Source: Euryarchaeota archaeon UBA125 (GTDB lineage: Archaea; Thermoplasmatota; Poseidoniia; Poseidoniales; Thalassarchaeaceae). From it: a DNA stretch of 31,624 nucleotides. The stretch covers positions 1 to 31,624 of the forward strand of contig DAPV01000072.1 in the NCBI GenBank assembly GCA_002502625.1. The letters run 5' to 3'. The notes under the pieces were generated by a model that saw only the letters and a program-made list of their open reading frames with translations, made no database searches and was not told the origin of the DNA. The translations under genes and the position numbers were made by a program. Every line of letters starts with the position of its first letter. The first letter of the stretch is position 1. This document shows positions 9,701 to 16,793 of this stretch, one piece after another.

Positions 9701-9942
9701 GAGCCGGTTCTCCAGATGATGTGCGTGCTGACATGGAATCATTGAATACTTCAAAAGAAGATAAGAAAGAAGAAAAACAGGTAGATGAAGAAGAAGATAT
9801 TTTCCAAGAAAAGGTATCTCGACCTAAACGTCGTACTAAGAAGAAATCTGAAGAAAATGATGACGACGATGATGACGATGATGACGATGATGGGGGCTCC
9901 CGACCTCGTGTACGTCGTCGAACTGTACGCCGTCGGTCTTAG
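6706..9942 (+). CDS. Large secreted membrane-anchored protein with Ig/FN3-like repeats and charged cytoplasmic tail
   Basis: A 1078-residue surface protein. An N-terminal signal peptide (hydrophobic about 13-29, then SADDHY) precedes several beta-sandwich-like repeats. They are recognisable by recurring blocks such as YRVYR/YHVYRS followed by SYYYAV, SYYAVT and SYYCVTT, spaced about 110-150 residues apart, which resemble fibronectin type III domains. A later Ig-like part ends in a calcium-type loop, DLDNDGVRDDMDMC, with flanking Cys. One membrane helix (about 946-970) leads into a 107-residue cytoplasmic tail: acidic, then Lys/Arg-rich, then 11 Asp, then an Arg-rich end. ATG 6706 and ATG 6718 are both plausible starts. 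It is probably a cell-surface adhesion or substrate-binding protein; function is unproven. Confidence 0.8.
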   Translation: MGAAMSTKSRSSFSLVFILLFSMISFSPVSADDHYDYNDIGDPNDVQAQEMQAFWDSTYEYTKITWRNIGGDGGTEGGISSGTIQNLPLVKYRVYRASQPINASDITDGNYTHFSEVNACLPEQDAFSCLDQERSTTFLTSHTSNGSYYYAVSTVLSNGIEHGLVQMNISQNYVPVVEESNPISTPFNLRASYDGAASETVLEWDNTVPVFFPGQLTETGLNAYTIRIYEHPVPATRENWADLNPSLVAMDLPAGTSSHRLAVPDGTDREVYYTATLIDNGYEDFRMLTSNSLSEPVREDNRAPVPAIEVAASFTADPSTGFGTSRVVWTDDPLEDGNETYRIWRSSTPFGQNVSGATLVGTSPAGVELFDVVIDQGTLGESYYAVTIADWVNNHDGLVSSGSTSTLIFEDTFNPWIAEPTAVSASYMNGVTSITWNDQMGAEGEVYHVYRSVGTRLTSASNLTLEAELVATVPDGVQSAAYTVNSGVVQSSYYCVTTEARYGYVNGTYEDTRFVQNCSEPTLEDTRMPNPAFVSEPQLEVMSSQKYVLVSWINNIDESDETYSIWAHPGNPWGIDDWEDEDVLTEDIGNDPNWVQIMDNIEEPEESTTIYRNINIDVGLDQYRWYAVTTTDLYGNENLALSSPGNVWRVHEDTTAPTAEISIEGEDEDDEEFIARALTRGDYELLFKVDEMLSEDPVINVTTTDYDEVEGTGFAFTEQGGMVRAEPVPGRELTYRLRMTLPSGLENAELYVEYTLVDQAGNTETTTVVGWPIDVQDPDIQMYSPGTSSTYLYGEYVRVHGSVSDDVGVDYVRIKFEKGLATSTIQRTEWFNVTDITALDDDGKVFVFEYVDPAASWPIKGPQKLIVEAGDAAGNVRQISIIFTVDLCQRSVSGFTICATSVDDLSPPDLDNDGVRDDMDMCIEATLDEVDPSTGCSTPGMFSGTYILVYAMGGLNLVLLIAAILAASMANSNPSKKRRGDEEDMMDEDDWMADFMSGGAGSPDDVRADMESLNTSKEDKKEEKQVDEEEDIFQEKVSRPKRRTKKKSEENDDDDDDDDDDDGGSRPRVRRRTVRRRS
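9859..9891 (+). repeat. GAT/GAC trinucleotide run encoding 11 aspartates
   Basis: Eleven consecutive Asp codons mix GAT and GAC, so the run is maintained at protein level and is not a pure microsatellite. It sits in the cytoplasmic tail of the large surface protein, directly before an Arg-rich end. Length variation between strains would be expected. Confidence 0.7.
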
Positions 9943-9952
9943 GCGGTCTTCG

Positions 9953-10747
9953 ATGTTTGGAATGGACGATCCTTCAAAGGTCGTTGACCAGATTAGAAGT
10001 TATATCGCAGAGAGTCGGTTAGAATTAGCAGAAGTTATGGCTCAAGAATTGTCAACACATCTTCTCAATTCTAAGAGAGACAAGGATTTGGACCAAGTTC
10101 TTGTCTTGGTATTGAGAGAATGGACATTGGTTCTTTTCATGAGGGAACAGTGGAAAGACGCTCATTCAGCAGCCGTTAGATTAGCTAAAGCGCGTAAGAT
10201 TCAGATGCGTAGAATTCGTGCATTAGGAGATATTGAAGCATTTTCAAATGGAATACAATTAGAGGTTGAAGATCTCATAATTCATGGTAGAATAGAATCC
10301 TCACGCGGTCGATTAAGTGCATCAAGAAAGAAATTTTCTTCAGCAATTAAATTAGACCCCTATCATATCGAGGCTCGAGTATCTAAAATCGGATCAAGGT
10401 GGCGCATTAAAGGTAATTTGAAAGGAGCAAAATCTGATGTTTTAGATTTGATAAAAACATTGGAAAAAAGTGATGGTGTTGAGAGAATAGGAGGAGTATT
10501 AGGAATGCGAGTATCTAATTCTCCCCTCGTTTCAACAGATAGAATTCTAGAAATTCTAAATGGATGTAGTGACCCATCTCTAGGTTTACCAAATATCGTA
10601 ATCGAAAAATCACAAAAATTGAAACAACAAATCACCACAGAAATTGCAGCGATCGAATCAGGGGAAAGAGAATCGAATGCCAGACTTGCTGCAGCTATTG
10701 ATTCCTTGACTCCATCTGTAGATTATCATTCATATTCTGCAAATTAG
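9953..10747 (+). CDS. Helical-repeat (TPR-like) cytoplasmic protein
   Basis: A soluble protein of 264 residues, mostly helical, without signal peptide or membrane span. The central part contains a TPR-like pair: RGRLSASRKKFSSAIKLD then PYHIEARVSKIGSRWRIKGN, with the small/large residue spacing and the xLDPxxxEA turn of tetratricopeptide repeats. The N-terminal helices are also amphipathic. The frame remains open upstream into the end of the surface-protein gene, but ATG 9953, eleven bases after that gene's stop, is the sensible start. Close spacing suggests cotranscription with the surface protein. The 3' end overlaps the convergent beta-propeller gene by 53 bases. It is a protein-interaction scaffold by inference; the partner is unknown. 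Confidence 0.7.
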   Translation: MFGMDDPSKVVDQIRSYIAESRLELAEVMAQELSTHLLNSKRDKDLDQVLVLVLREWTLVLFMREQWKDAHSAAVRLAKARKIQMRRIRALGDIEAFSNGIQLEVEDLIIHGRIESSRGRLSASRKKFSSAIKLDPYHIEARVSKIGSRWRIKGNLKGAKSDVLDLIKTLEKSDGVERIGGVLGMRVSNSPLVSTDRILEILNGCSDPSLGLPNIVIEKSQKLKQQITTEIAAIESGERESNARLAAAIDSLTPSVDYHSYSAN

Positions 10748-13700
10748 TAGCAGGACCCTTGTATTCCAACCATTTCCTACACGATGGGCACCATGTCCAT
10801 TTCCCTCCATTTGCTACAGCTTCTTGGATTGGACCATCGCAATGAGGGCACACGTCTTGAATTTCTTTATCTTGAGAATTATTATCATTTAAACGGCCAA
10901 CTATAACAACTCCAATTACACCAAGTAGGGCAATAGTTCCTAGAATTAATACCACTAACAATGTAGCATTAGTTTCTTCTGAATCGGCTAAATCTTCTTC
11001 TGTAGAGGGGGAATTATCTGAAGGTTCTTCGATAATTTCTAGAGGACAAGAGCAATCTATTGGATCTACACTAGACCCATCCCAACAAAGAACTGTAGGG
11101 CAAACAATATCATTGGTCTCATTAGATGTATCTGAATTGTTTGCATTTTCTATTTCTTCCTCAGTTGCTTCACAAACTAATGGATCATTTGAGTCATGAT
11201 CGTAAGGTAATCCTGTACTACTTTCAGGTACACACCCATCATTATCTGGATCTCCGTGAGCGAGAAAATCAAATGGGAATAAATCTCCTGATTCTATTCT
11301 CAAACCTGTAGTTGGGTCTATCGAGAAGGTGTAATTGTCTCCGAATCCATCTCCATCCAGATCAATACATTGAGAGAAATCATTGGGAAAAGCGTCACCT
11401 GACGCAGGTGTCCTGTAGCCATCATTATCGGTAACGTATGTGTAATTATCACCACATCCATCGCCATCTCGATCTGTTGATTGTGAACTATCGTTAGGAA
11501 AAGCATCACCTGAGTCTATTCTCAAACCATTACTTCCTATAGTGAATGAATGTGTATCTCCTACTCCATCACCATCGGTATCTCTCGATTGAAATGGATT
11601 GTTCTTGAACGCGTCTGCGACTCCTACAGGATGTGCCAACCAATTTTCATCAGGATCCGATACACGGTCGCCATCTGAATCTATACAACCAAAACGATCG
11701 ATATTTGATTCACCAGAAATTGTGGGACAATCATCTCCCTCATTTCCATTTGGATTATCTCCAAATCCATCATCATCTGAATCCGCCCATTGAGTTTGAT
11801 CATTGGGAAATAGATCATTCTCATCAGGTACTCCATCTTGATCCAAATCAGATACTAATCTGGTAATTGTTCCAGTATGATTTACAATTATCAAAGCACC
11901 ATCCTGATCAACTGCCATTCCTCTAGGGATTCCTGTAATTGAAAATGATGTAATTACACTTTCATTCATTGGATCGATAAATTCTATCATTCCAGAAGAA
12001 GATGTAGATGAATCACCCGTCCCTACAAAAATACCGCCATCATTGATGTCAATACCTATTGAGAAAACTTCAGCATTTACTGGAATTGAACGAATAATTT
12101 GTTGTTGAATTGGATCGTACATTTTCAACATTGAGTCCCATCCTGCAGTTATTAGAACACCCACTCCCTCTAACCAAGAGTTCACTCCAGTATAATTTTC
12201 ATGAGTGTATACTATGCCCTCGTCTGTCCATGTCATAGGATTTGAACCACTTGTTGACCACAATCTGACCCCTCCTTCTTGGCCAATTGAACTCATTCGT
12301 TCTCCAGATGGATCGAATGCAATTGTCCAATGGACATCTGAATATCTCCATTCTCGAATTATTTGACCTGCTTGAGAAATAACAGAGACAACCCCGTCTG
12401 CACTTGTGTTGTTTGGATCTTCTCCATAAGTTGCAATAATTTGGCCGTGCATATTTATTCTAGCCCGTCCGAAAACTGAGACAGTCGTCATAGAATTAAG
12501 ATCAATAGTCCAGATATTCTTATTTTGTTCATCACAGGCAACAATTGTTCCATCACTATATCCAATGATTACTTTGTCGTCGTTAGTCCAATCCACACTT
12601 TTTGCAAATGGAATTGAATCAGTGGGTTCTCCAAATTGAGGATGACTACATTGTCGATTCCTCATCCCTGAATCGAGATCCCATACTGTTACTACCCCTC
12701 CCGAATCGGCCATTGCTAGTAGATCTCTATTCGGAGCCAATGAAATTTCACGAGTTAATCTTGTTCCTAGTTTACTATGGAAAGAAATTCCAGAAGCGTC
12801 TTCACTCCAAATTTCGATTGTTCCATCTCTTCCAGAAGAAGCAGTTAGTCCAGAAACACTAGCTGATACATCCAAGACATCAGCGGGTATTCCCTCACCA
12901 GCATTCACAAAACTATGCCACCCTACATCATTGAGGATTGTACCAACTTGATCGACGAACATCATTCTCCCAGGATCATGTAATCCAACCAATAATTTGT
13001 CTCCACTTTGAGTCCAAGATATAGATGAAATATTCTGAGGAATAGGTGAATACCAATCTACTTGTCCATCAATATGGTTGAAATGAGTAACGACTCCTTC
13101 ATTTGGTCTATTCCAGCCTACAGTATATCCTAGTCCATTTATATCCCAATCAATTGCCCAAGCAGTAGCTTCTGAACCGCCAATTGCTCTTTCCCATAAT
13201 GGTTCAAGATCAGGAATTGAATGAGCTGCAACCTTATCTTGATTTAGATTATTTTGAAAATTTCTTAGCGTTGTAGCAACCACACTTCCGTTAGGAGATA
13301 GAGAGCAATCAGTTGGCATATGTGTGGTGTAGATACTATTTGGATTTCCATTTCCACCTAGAAGATAGCTAGTTTCTACAGTAACAATTTCTCCCGGAAT
13401 ATTTGGATTATCGATGCCTCCACAAATTACTACTCTACTTCCATCCTCAGACAAATCCATGCCCCATAAGAATCCATTTTCAGAACCTGTAAACCCTTTA
13501 CTCCAAGTCATTTGATGTGCATTTGTTGAATTTAATGGCCAACTTTCTCCTCTATCTATCACCTCGAAAACGACCAAATCATCATCTGAATCTGCAATCA
13601 TTAGATGTTCGGAATCCAGCCAAATCACGTCTACCAAAGGATCTGGATGTGGAGAATAGAAAACTAACCTTCCATCGCTAATATTCCAAACGGATACCCT

Positions 13701-13973
13701 CTTTTCATTGATATCTACTCCTGCAATTTTTGTACCATCAGGGGAAAAGTCGATTGCCCACAGGGCTCCAGTTGTATCTGGTTTCCAATAATCTGCTTGA
13801 AATCCTTCACCGCCCGGGGGGTCTATTGTTTGAGTCCATTGAAAATTTTGAACAAAATGTTGATTTTCATCTTCTAATATTGTAGTTTCAGGAGTTAAAA
13901 AACCCATCAATGAACATGCAATCATCATCAGGGTCATTGACATTGCAGATGCCATCGGCAGAGCCTTGCCCAT
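10695..13973 (-). CDS. Membrane-anchored extracellular WD40-like beta-propeller with calcium repeats and cytoplasmic zinc ribbon
   Basis: About 1092 residues. The N-terminus (MGKALPMASAMSMTLMMIAC) is a signal peptide or anchor. Residues about 45-720 hold many WD40/quinoprotein-like blades, for example WAIDFSPDGTKIAG, ISLAPNRDLLAMAD and VVTVWDLDSG, enough for two propellers. Next come four or more thrombospondin type 3-like calcium loops (DLDQDGVPDENDLFPND, DSDDDGFGDN, DRDGDGCGDN, DLDGDGFGDN) and an acidic Ser/Thr linker. A membrane helix lies at about 1004-1027. The cytoplasmic end is a zinc ribbon, C1042-x2-C1045 and C1062-x2-C1065. ATG 13973 is chosen because it begins the hydrophobic leader; the frame further upstream is polar and enters the ftsZ promoter region. 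It is probably a surface receptor or adhesin; the ligand is unknown. Confidence 0.85.
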   Translation of the reverse strand: MGKALPMASAMSMTLMMIACSLMGFLTPETTILEDENQHFVQNFQWTQTIDPPGGEGFQADYWKPDTTGALWAIDFSPDGTKIAGVDINEKRVSVWNISDGRLVFYSPHPDPLVDVIWLDSEHLMIADSDDDLVVFEVIDRGESWPLNSTNAHQMTWSKGFTGSENGFLWGMDLSEDGSRVVICGGIDNPNIPGEIVTVETSYLLGGNGNPNSIYTTHMPTDCSLSPNGSVVATTLRNFQNNLNQDKVAAHSIPDLEPLWERAIGGSEATAWAIDWDINGLGYTVGWNRPNEGVVTHFNHIDGQVDWYSPIPQNISSISWTQSGDKLLVGLHDPGRMMFVDQVGTILNDVGWHSFVNAGEGIPADVLDVSASVSGLTASSGRDGTIEIWSEDASGISFHSKLGTRLTREISLAPNRDLLAMADSGGVVTVWDLDSGMRNRQCSHPQFGEPTDSIPFAKSVDWTNDDKVIIGYSDGTIVACDEQNKNIWTIDLNSMTTVSVFGRARINMHGQIIATYGEDPNNTSADGVVSVISQAGQIIREWRYSDVHWTIAFDPSGERMSSIGQEGGVRLWSTSGSNPMTWTDEGIVYTHENYTGVNSWLEGVGVLITAGWDSMLKMYDPIQQQIIRSIPVNAEVFSIGIDINDGGIFVGTGDSSTSSSGMIEFIDPMNESVITSFSITGIPRGMAVDQDGALIIVNHTGTITRLVSDLDQDGVPDENDLFPNDQTQWADSDDDGFGDNPNGNEGDDCPTISGESNIDRFGCIDSDGDRVSDPDENWLAHPVGVADAFKNNPFQSRDTDGDGVGDTHSFTIGSNGLRIDSGDAFPNDSSQSTDRDGDGCGDNYTYVTDNDGYRTPASGDAFPNDFSQCIDLDGDGFGDNYTFSIDPTTGLRIESGDLFPFDFLAHGDPDNDGCVPESSTGLPYDHDSNDPLVCEATEEEIENANNSDTSNETNDIVCPTVLCWDGSSVDPIDCSCPLEIIEEPSDNSPSTEEDLADSEETNATLLVVLILGTIALLGVIGVVIVGRLNDNNSQDKEIQDVCPHCDGPIQEAVANGGKWTWCPSCRKWLEYKGPATNLQNMNDNLQMESRNQ

Positions 13974-14098
13974 GAATCTCCAGAGGAGCCGCAACGCTTG
14001 ACTCTTTGGCTTCCGAAATATTTCGTTCACCTTGTAATCGTCATTATCGGGCTCTGTATCTACGATATGGTTATGATGGCTACGAACACGCTGCATCT

Positions 14099-15214
14099 AT
14101 GCGACATATCATCGATCGTGTTTTAGAGTTGCAAGATTCAGATTCTGAACCACCGAATAACCCTGCTCCTCAGGACGGAGATTTAGCTGAATTATTGAAG
14201 ACTTTACAGCCTAGAATTCGAGTATATGGGTGTGGAGGTTGTGGTAATAATACCGTTTCTCGTCTAACTCAAGAAGGCCTGTTAGATGACCAATATGCTG
14301 TCGGTTGGGCCATCAATACAGATGCTCAACATTTACTCCGGATTCAAAGTGAACACAAGATGCTTATTGGAAGAACAGCAAGAGGAAGAGGCGCTGGAGG
14401 AGATCCTGAAATGGGTGAAAGAGCAGCATATGAATCTGAAAGACAGTTAACAGAATCCGTAAATGATTGTGATTTAGCTTTCGTGACTGCTGGTTTAGGT
14501 GGAGGTACTGGGACAGGCAGTGCTCATGTTATAGCTCGCTTAGCTAAAGCAGCAGGAGCTCTTACAATTGGTGTAGTTACTTATCCGTTTAATTCTGAAG
14601 GAACTCAAAGACGTCAGAATGCAGAATGGGGACTTGAAAGATTGAGAGAGGTGTGTGACACTGTAGTAGTTCTGCCCAATGATAGGTTATTGGAAGTAGA
14701 AGGTGTTCGCGATCTTCCAATTGCCGCAGCATTTCGGGTTGCTGATGAACTACTAATGAGATCAATTGCAGGAGTAACTGAATTGATTGCAAAAGAAGGA
14801 CTAGTAAATCTCGATTTCGAAGATCTTCGATCAGTAATGGTAAATGGAGGCGGTACTGCAATGATAGGTTATGGAGAAGGAAGAGGCCAAGATAGAGCGG
14901 AATATGCTACGCGTCAAGCATTAGAATCGCCATTATTGGATATTGATGTATCAGATGCACGGGGTGCATTGGTGAATGTCGTAGGTGGAAAGAGCCTGAC
15001 ATTAGGCGAGGCAGAAATGTGTGGGCAAATTATTCGCGAAAGTATCAATCCTAATGCTAGAATTATTTGGGGCGCTACAGTTGATGAATCTCTAGGAGAG
15101 GAATTACGTGTGTTGATTGTCTTGACAGGAGTAAGAAGTGATCATATTCATGGAACATCCATGCAGACCCGTTCTAGAAGTATCAGGTCTCGTTCAACAA
15201 CCTTCATTCGTTGA
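14099..15214 (+). CDS. ftsZ: Cell division GTPase FtsZ
   Basis: A tubulin-superfamily GTPase that polymerises into the division ring. The N-terminal nucleotide-binding loop GCGGCGNN (residues 44-51) and tubulin signature GLGGGTGTGS (132-141) are intact. The T7 synergy loop NLDFEDLR is complete (N237, D239, D242), so a GTP-hydrolysing polymer is expected. The 371-residue length is normal for archaeal FtsZ. A 40-residue polar N-terminal extension precedes the core, and the C-terminus is a short Arg/Ser-rich tail. ATG 14099 is preferred; an in-frame TTG at 14006 would add an atypical leader reaching into the divergent gene's upstream region. It is followed by secE, spt5 and ribosomal genes, a linkage common in euryarchaea. 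Confidence 0.95.
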   Translation: MRHIIDRVLELQDSDSEPPNNPAPQDGDLAELLKTLQPRIRVYGCGGCGNNTVSRLTQEGLLDDQYAVGWAINTDAQHLLRIQSEHKMLIGRTARGRGAGGDPEMGERAAYESERQLTESVNDCDLAFVTAGLGGGTGTGSAHVIARLAKAAGALTIGVVTYPFNSEGTQRRQNAEWGLERLREVCDTVVVLPNDRLLEVEGVRDLPIAAAFRVADELLMRSIAGVTELIAKEGLVNLDFEDLRSVMVNGGGTAMIGYGEGRGQDRAEYATRQALESPLLDIDVSDARGALVNVVGGKSLTLGEAEMCGQIIRESINPNARIIWGATVDESLGEELRVLIVLTGVRSDHIHGTSMQTRSRSIRSRSTTFIR

Positions 15215-15277
15215 ATCAAACAGTTCCGTTGTGCTTAAGTGGGGCACGGAAGTCGCATCGAAGGCTGAGGGTGTACC

Positions 15278-15568
15278 ATGGCGGATGAAATGGATAGCAA
15301 AGGCTCTGTCGAACAGCGGGCGCAAGCCATGCAAGATGACATTGAGCGTTGGTTTCGCCGACGGCAGCGTGGTGATTGGGCGCGTATTTTGCGCATGGCT
15401 CGCAAACCATCGAAGGCTGAGTTTCGTCAAACCATAATTGTTTGTGGTATTGGTATGTTTGTTCTAGGAGCGATCGGCTTCGGAGTTCTTTGGTTAATGG
15501 ACAACCTTCTTCCATCTTTCTTTTCATGGCTTACAACGCCAACAGATGTTCAGTTCAATAATCCATAA
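15278..15568 (+). CDS. secE: Preprotein translocase subunit SecE (Sec61 gamma)
   Basis: A 96-residue tail-anchored subunit of the SecYEG protein-conducting channel. The N-terminal half is an amphipathic helix rich in Arg and Gln. The conserved SecE/Sss1 segment RILRMARKPSKAEF comes next, then one membrane helix at about 50-76 (TIIVCGIGMFVLGAIGF). It is somewhat longer than the 55-70 residues of many archaeal SecE, owing to a polar N-terminus. An SD-like GAGGGTG (15267-15273) lies just ahead of ATG 15278. The position between ftsZ and spt5 is the usual one. Its stop codon overlaps the SD of spt5, so the two are likely translated together. Confidence 0.92.
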   Translation: MADEMDSKGSVEQRAQAMQDDIERWFRRRQRGDWARILRMARKPSKAEFRQTIIVCGIGMFVLGAIGFGVLWLMDNLLPSFFSWLTTPTDVQFNNP

Positions 15569-15574
15569 GGTGAT
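15567..15574 (+). promoter_or_regulatory. Ribosome binding site of spt5, overlapping the secE stop
   Basis: AAGGTGAT is complementary to the archaeal 16S rRNA 3' end. It begins inside the secE TAA stop and ends four bases before ATG 15579. This decides the spt5 start and shows that the full Nudix-containing reading frame has its own ribosome binding site. Confidence 0.7.
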
Positions 15575-15578
15575 TTAA

Positions 15579-16445
15579 ATGTCAAATGCATTCGTAGTTT
15601 ATGTTCGTAATGAAGAGCAAGTACTTCTCATGAAGCGTGCAGATAGTGTTAGTGAATTCCCTCTAGCCTGGGATGGGATTTTTGGCGTAGGTGACGCAAA
15701 TGATTTGGATGTAGTTTTACAGCGAATAAAAGAAGCTACTGGAATCGAATCTGACAAGATTACTCATATTAGAACTGGAGAACCTAGAGGTTTAGCCTTT
15801 GGAAATGTTTTGAATGAAGTGACACCGGTTTTAGTTGCTACATCAGAAACACATGCAGTCCCCGCAGCTCTTTATTCAGAATGTGAATGGATAGATGCCG
15901 GTGATATGAGAACTAAGGATTACTCTATTCCTTCATTAGTTGAGATGTATGGAGATGTTGGAAGTTATCTCTATATTTTGAAGACCTCAATTGGTCAGGA
16001 AGCGAATGTTGCAAACGAAATTCGTGCTCGTCTTTCTGGCTCTGGATCTCTTGCTGATATTGTTGATGAGATATATGCTGTTTTACAATCAGATCATATG
16101 AGAGGATATATCTTTGTCGAAGCATCCGCTCAACATCACGTTGAGAAAGTTATTGGAAGAGCCGGAAACCGAACAACCCCGTTGAAAAATTGCCGTAAAG
16201 TTTTGGAAGGAGAAGCCCCATTCAGGGATATTTTCCCTCACTTAGAACCGAAGGCCGCCACTGCAGGAATCTCTGAGGGAGATATCGTGGAAGTTCGTCT
16301 AGGCGCATTCAAGGGTCAACGAGCACGTGTAACGAACATCGCAGATAGTAAAGAAGAAATTACTGTTGAATTATTCGATGCACCAGTTCCAATTCCGCTA
16401 ACTGTTCGTGCAGACCAAATTAGAGTAACTCAGAGAGTGGAGTAG
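15579..16445 (+). CDS. spt5: Transcription elongation factor Spt5 (NusG-like) with N-terminal degenerate Nudix domain
   Basis: A two-part protein of 288 residues; standard archaeal Spt5 is about 150. Residues about 129-220 are the NGN domain, which binds the RNA polymerase clamp (YLYILKTSIGQEANVANEI, then MRGYIFVEA). Residues about 231-280 are a KOW domain (GDIVEVRLGAFKGQRARV). Residues 1-125 resemble a Nudix hydrolase: a strand VLLMKRAD, then FPLAWDGIFG and QRIKEATGI, then a WIDAGDM strand. The Nudix box has lost most catalytic residues: the REUxEExGU positions read Q48, R49, E52, A53, so only one Glu remains. The extra domain is therefore probably a binding or structural module (inference). 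ATG 15579 has a good SD and sits in the usual place between secE and L11. Confidence 0.88.
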   Translation: MSNAFVVYVRNEEQVLLMKRADSVSEFPLAWDGIFGVGDANDLDVVLQRIKEATGIESDKITHIRTGEPRGLAFGNVLNEVTPVLVATSETHAVPAALYSECEWIDAGDMRTKDYSIPSLVEMYGDVGSYLYILKTSIGQEANVANEIRARLSGSGSLADIVDEIYAVLQSDHMRGYIFVEASAQHHVEKVIGRAGNRTTPLKNCRKVLEGEAPFRDIFPHLEPKAATAGISEGDIVEVRLGAFKGQRARVTNIADSKEEITVELFDAPVPIPLTVRADQIRVTQRVE

Positions 16446-16456
16446 TTTCGCACCGA

Positions 16457-16465
16457 TTAAATATA
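16457..16465 (+). promoter_or_regulatory. Possible TATA box upstream of the L11-L1-L10-L12 genes
   Basis: TTAAATATA lies just after the spt5 stop and about 40 bases before the L11 start. Archaeal transcription starts about 25 bases downstream of the TATA centre, which would put the start just ahead of or at the L11 SD. The in-frame TAG at 16464-16466 also blocks any longer L11 reading frame. The promoter call is based on motif and spacing only. Confidence 0.35.
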
Positions 16466-16486
16466 GGGAGAAAGTCGCCGCGTCGT

Positions 16487-16496
16487 AAAGGAGAGG
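16487..16496 (+). promoter_or_regulatory. Shine-Dalgarno site of the short L11 gene
   Basis: AAAGGAGAGG, with GGAG at 16490-16493, stands nine bases before ATG 16503. It shows that translation of L11 is meant to begin here, not further upstream, which matters because the product lacks the L11 N-terminal domain. Confidence 0.65.
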
Positions 16497-16502
16497 AATC
16501 AC

Positions 16503-16781
16503 ATGTCTGCCCGCAACGAAACACCTCATGTCATCAACCAGACATTAGGTGTTGCAAAATGCAATGGTAGCTGGGAAGCCTCAACAGAGAATTTGACTAT
16601 GGATCAGGTTAAGCAGATTGCTAATAAGCAAGAAGATCGTCTTACCGGTGCAACACTTTTCGCTCGTTGCCGTGAGGTTATGGGTACGTGCGTTGCTATG
16701 CGTGTCAGAGTAGAAGGACTTGAGCCAAAAGAGGCATTGAAACAGATGAAGGAGGGAGCGTTCGAAGCGCACTTTTCCTAA
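16503..16781 (+). CDS. rpl11: Ribosomal protein uL11, C-terminal (rRNA-binding) domain only
   Basis: The 92-residue product aligns with the second half of archaeal uL11 (about 160 residues). The linker-like PHVINQTLGV is followed by NLTMDQVKQIANKQED (L11: NLTMxQVxxIAxxK), then REVMGTCVAMRVRVEG (EVIGTCxSMGVTVEG) and PKEALKQMKEGAFE. This domain binds the 23S rRNA GTPase-centre helices. The N-terminal domain, with the proline-rich face that contacts elongation factors and the stalk, is absent. The 57 bases back to spt5 cannot encode it and contain an in-frame stop (16464-16466). A strong SD supports the start. The gene sits in the normal L11 slot before L1. Whether the missing domain is encoded elsewhere is unknown. 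Confidence 0.87.
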   Translation: MSARNETPHVINQTLGVAKCNGSWEASTENLTMDQVKQIANKQEDRLTGATLFARCREVMGTCVAMRVRVEGLEPKEALKQMKEGAFEAHFS

Positions 16782-16793
16782 TCTGTCACGCAG

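Noticed and set aside
9859..9891. GAT/GAC run as a CRISPR or microsatellite array
   Set aside because: It is 33 bases, in frame, without spacers, and encodes poly-Asp within a protein tail.
9785..9952. TPR-like protein starting inside the surface-protein gene at 9785
   Set aside because: The upstream part is an out-of-frame reading of the Asp/Lys-rich tail; ATG 9953 follows the stop of that gene directly.
11126..12862. Short plus-strand frames opposite the propeller gene
   Set aside because: Low-complexity translations antisense to repeated calcium loops; no start signals or family features.
13974..14096. Propeller protein extended upstream to 14096
   Set aside because: The extension is polar, precedes the signal peptide and overlaps the start of ftsZ; a signal peptide should be N-terminal.
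14006..14098. Longer FtsZ starting at TTG 14006
   Set aside because: The added 31 residues are unlike any FtsZ N-terminus and cover the shared upstream region of the divergent gene; ATG 14099 is better.
16446..16502. Hidden L11 N-terminal domain by frameshift or alternative start
   Set aside because: Only 57 bases separate spt5 and the L11 ATG, all three frames are too short, and the L11 frame has a TAG at 16464.
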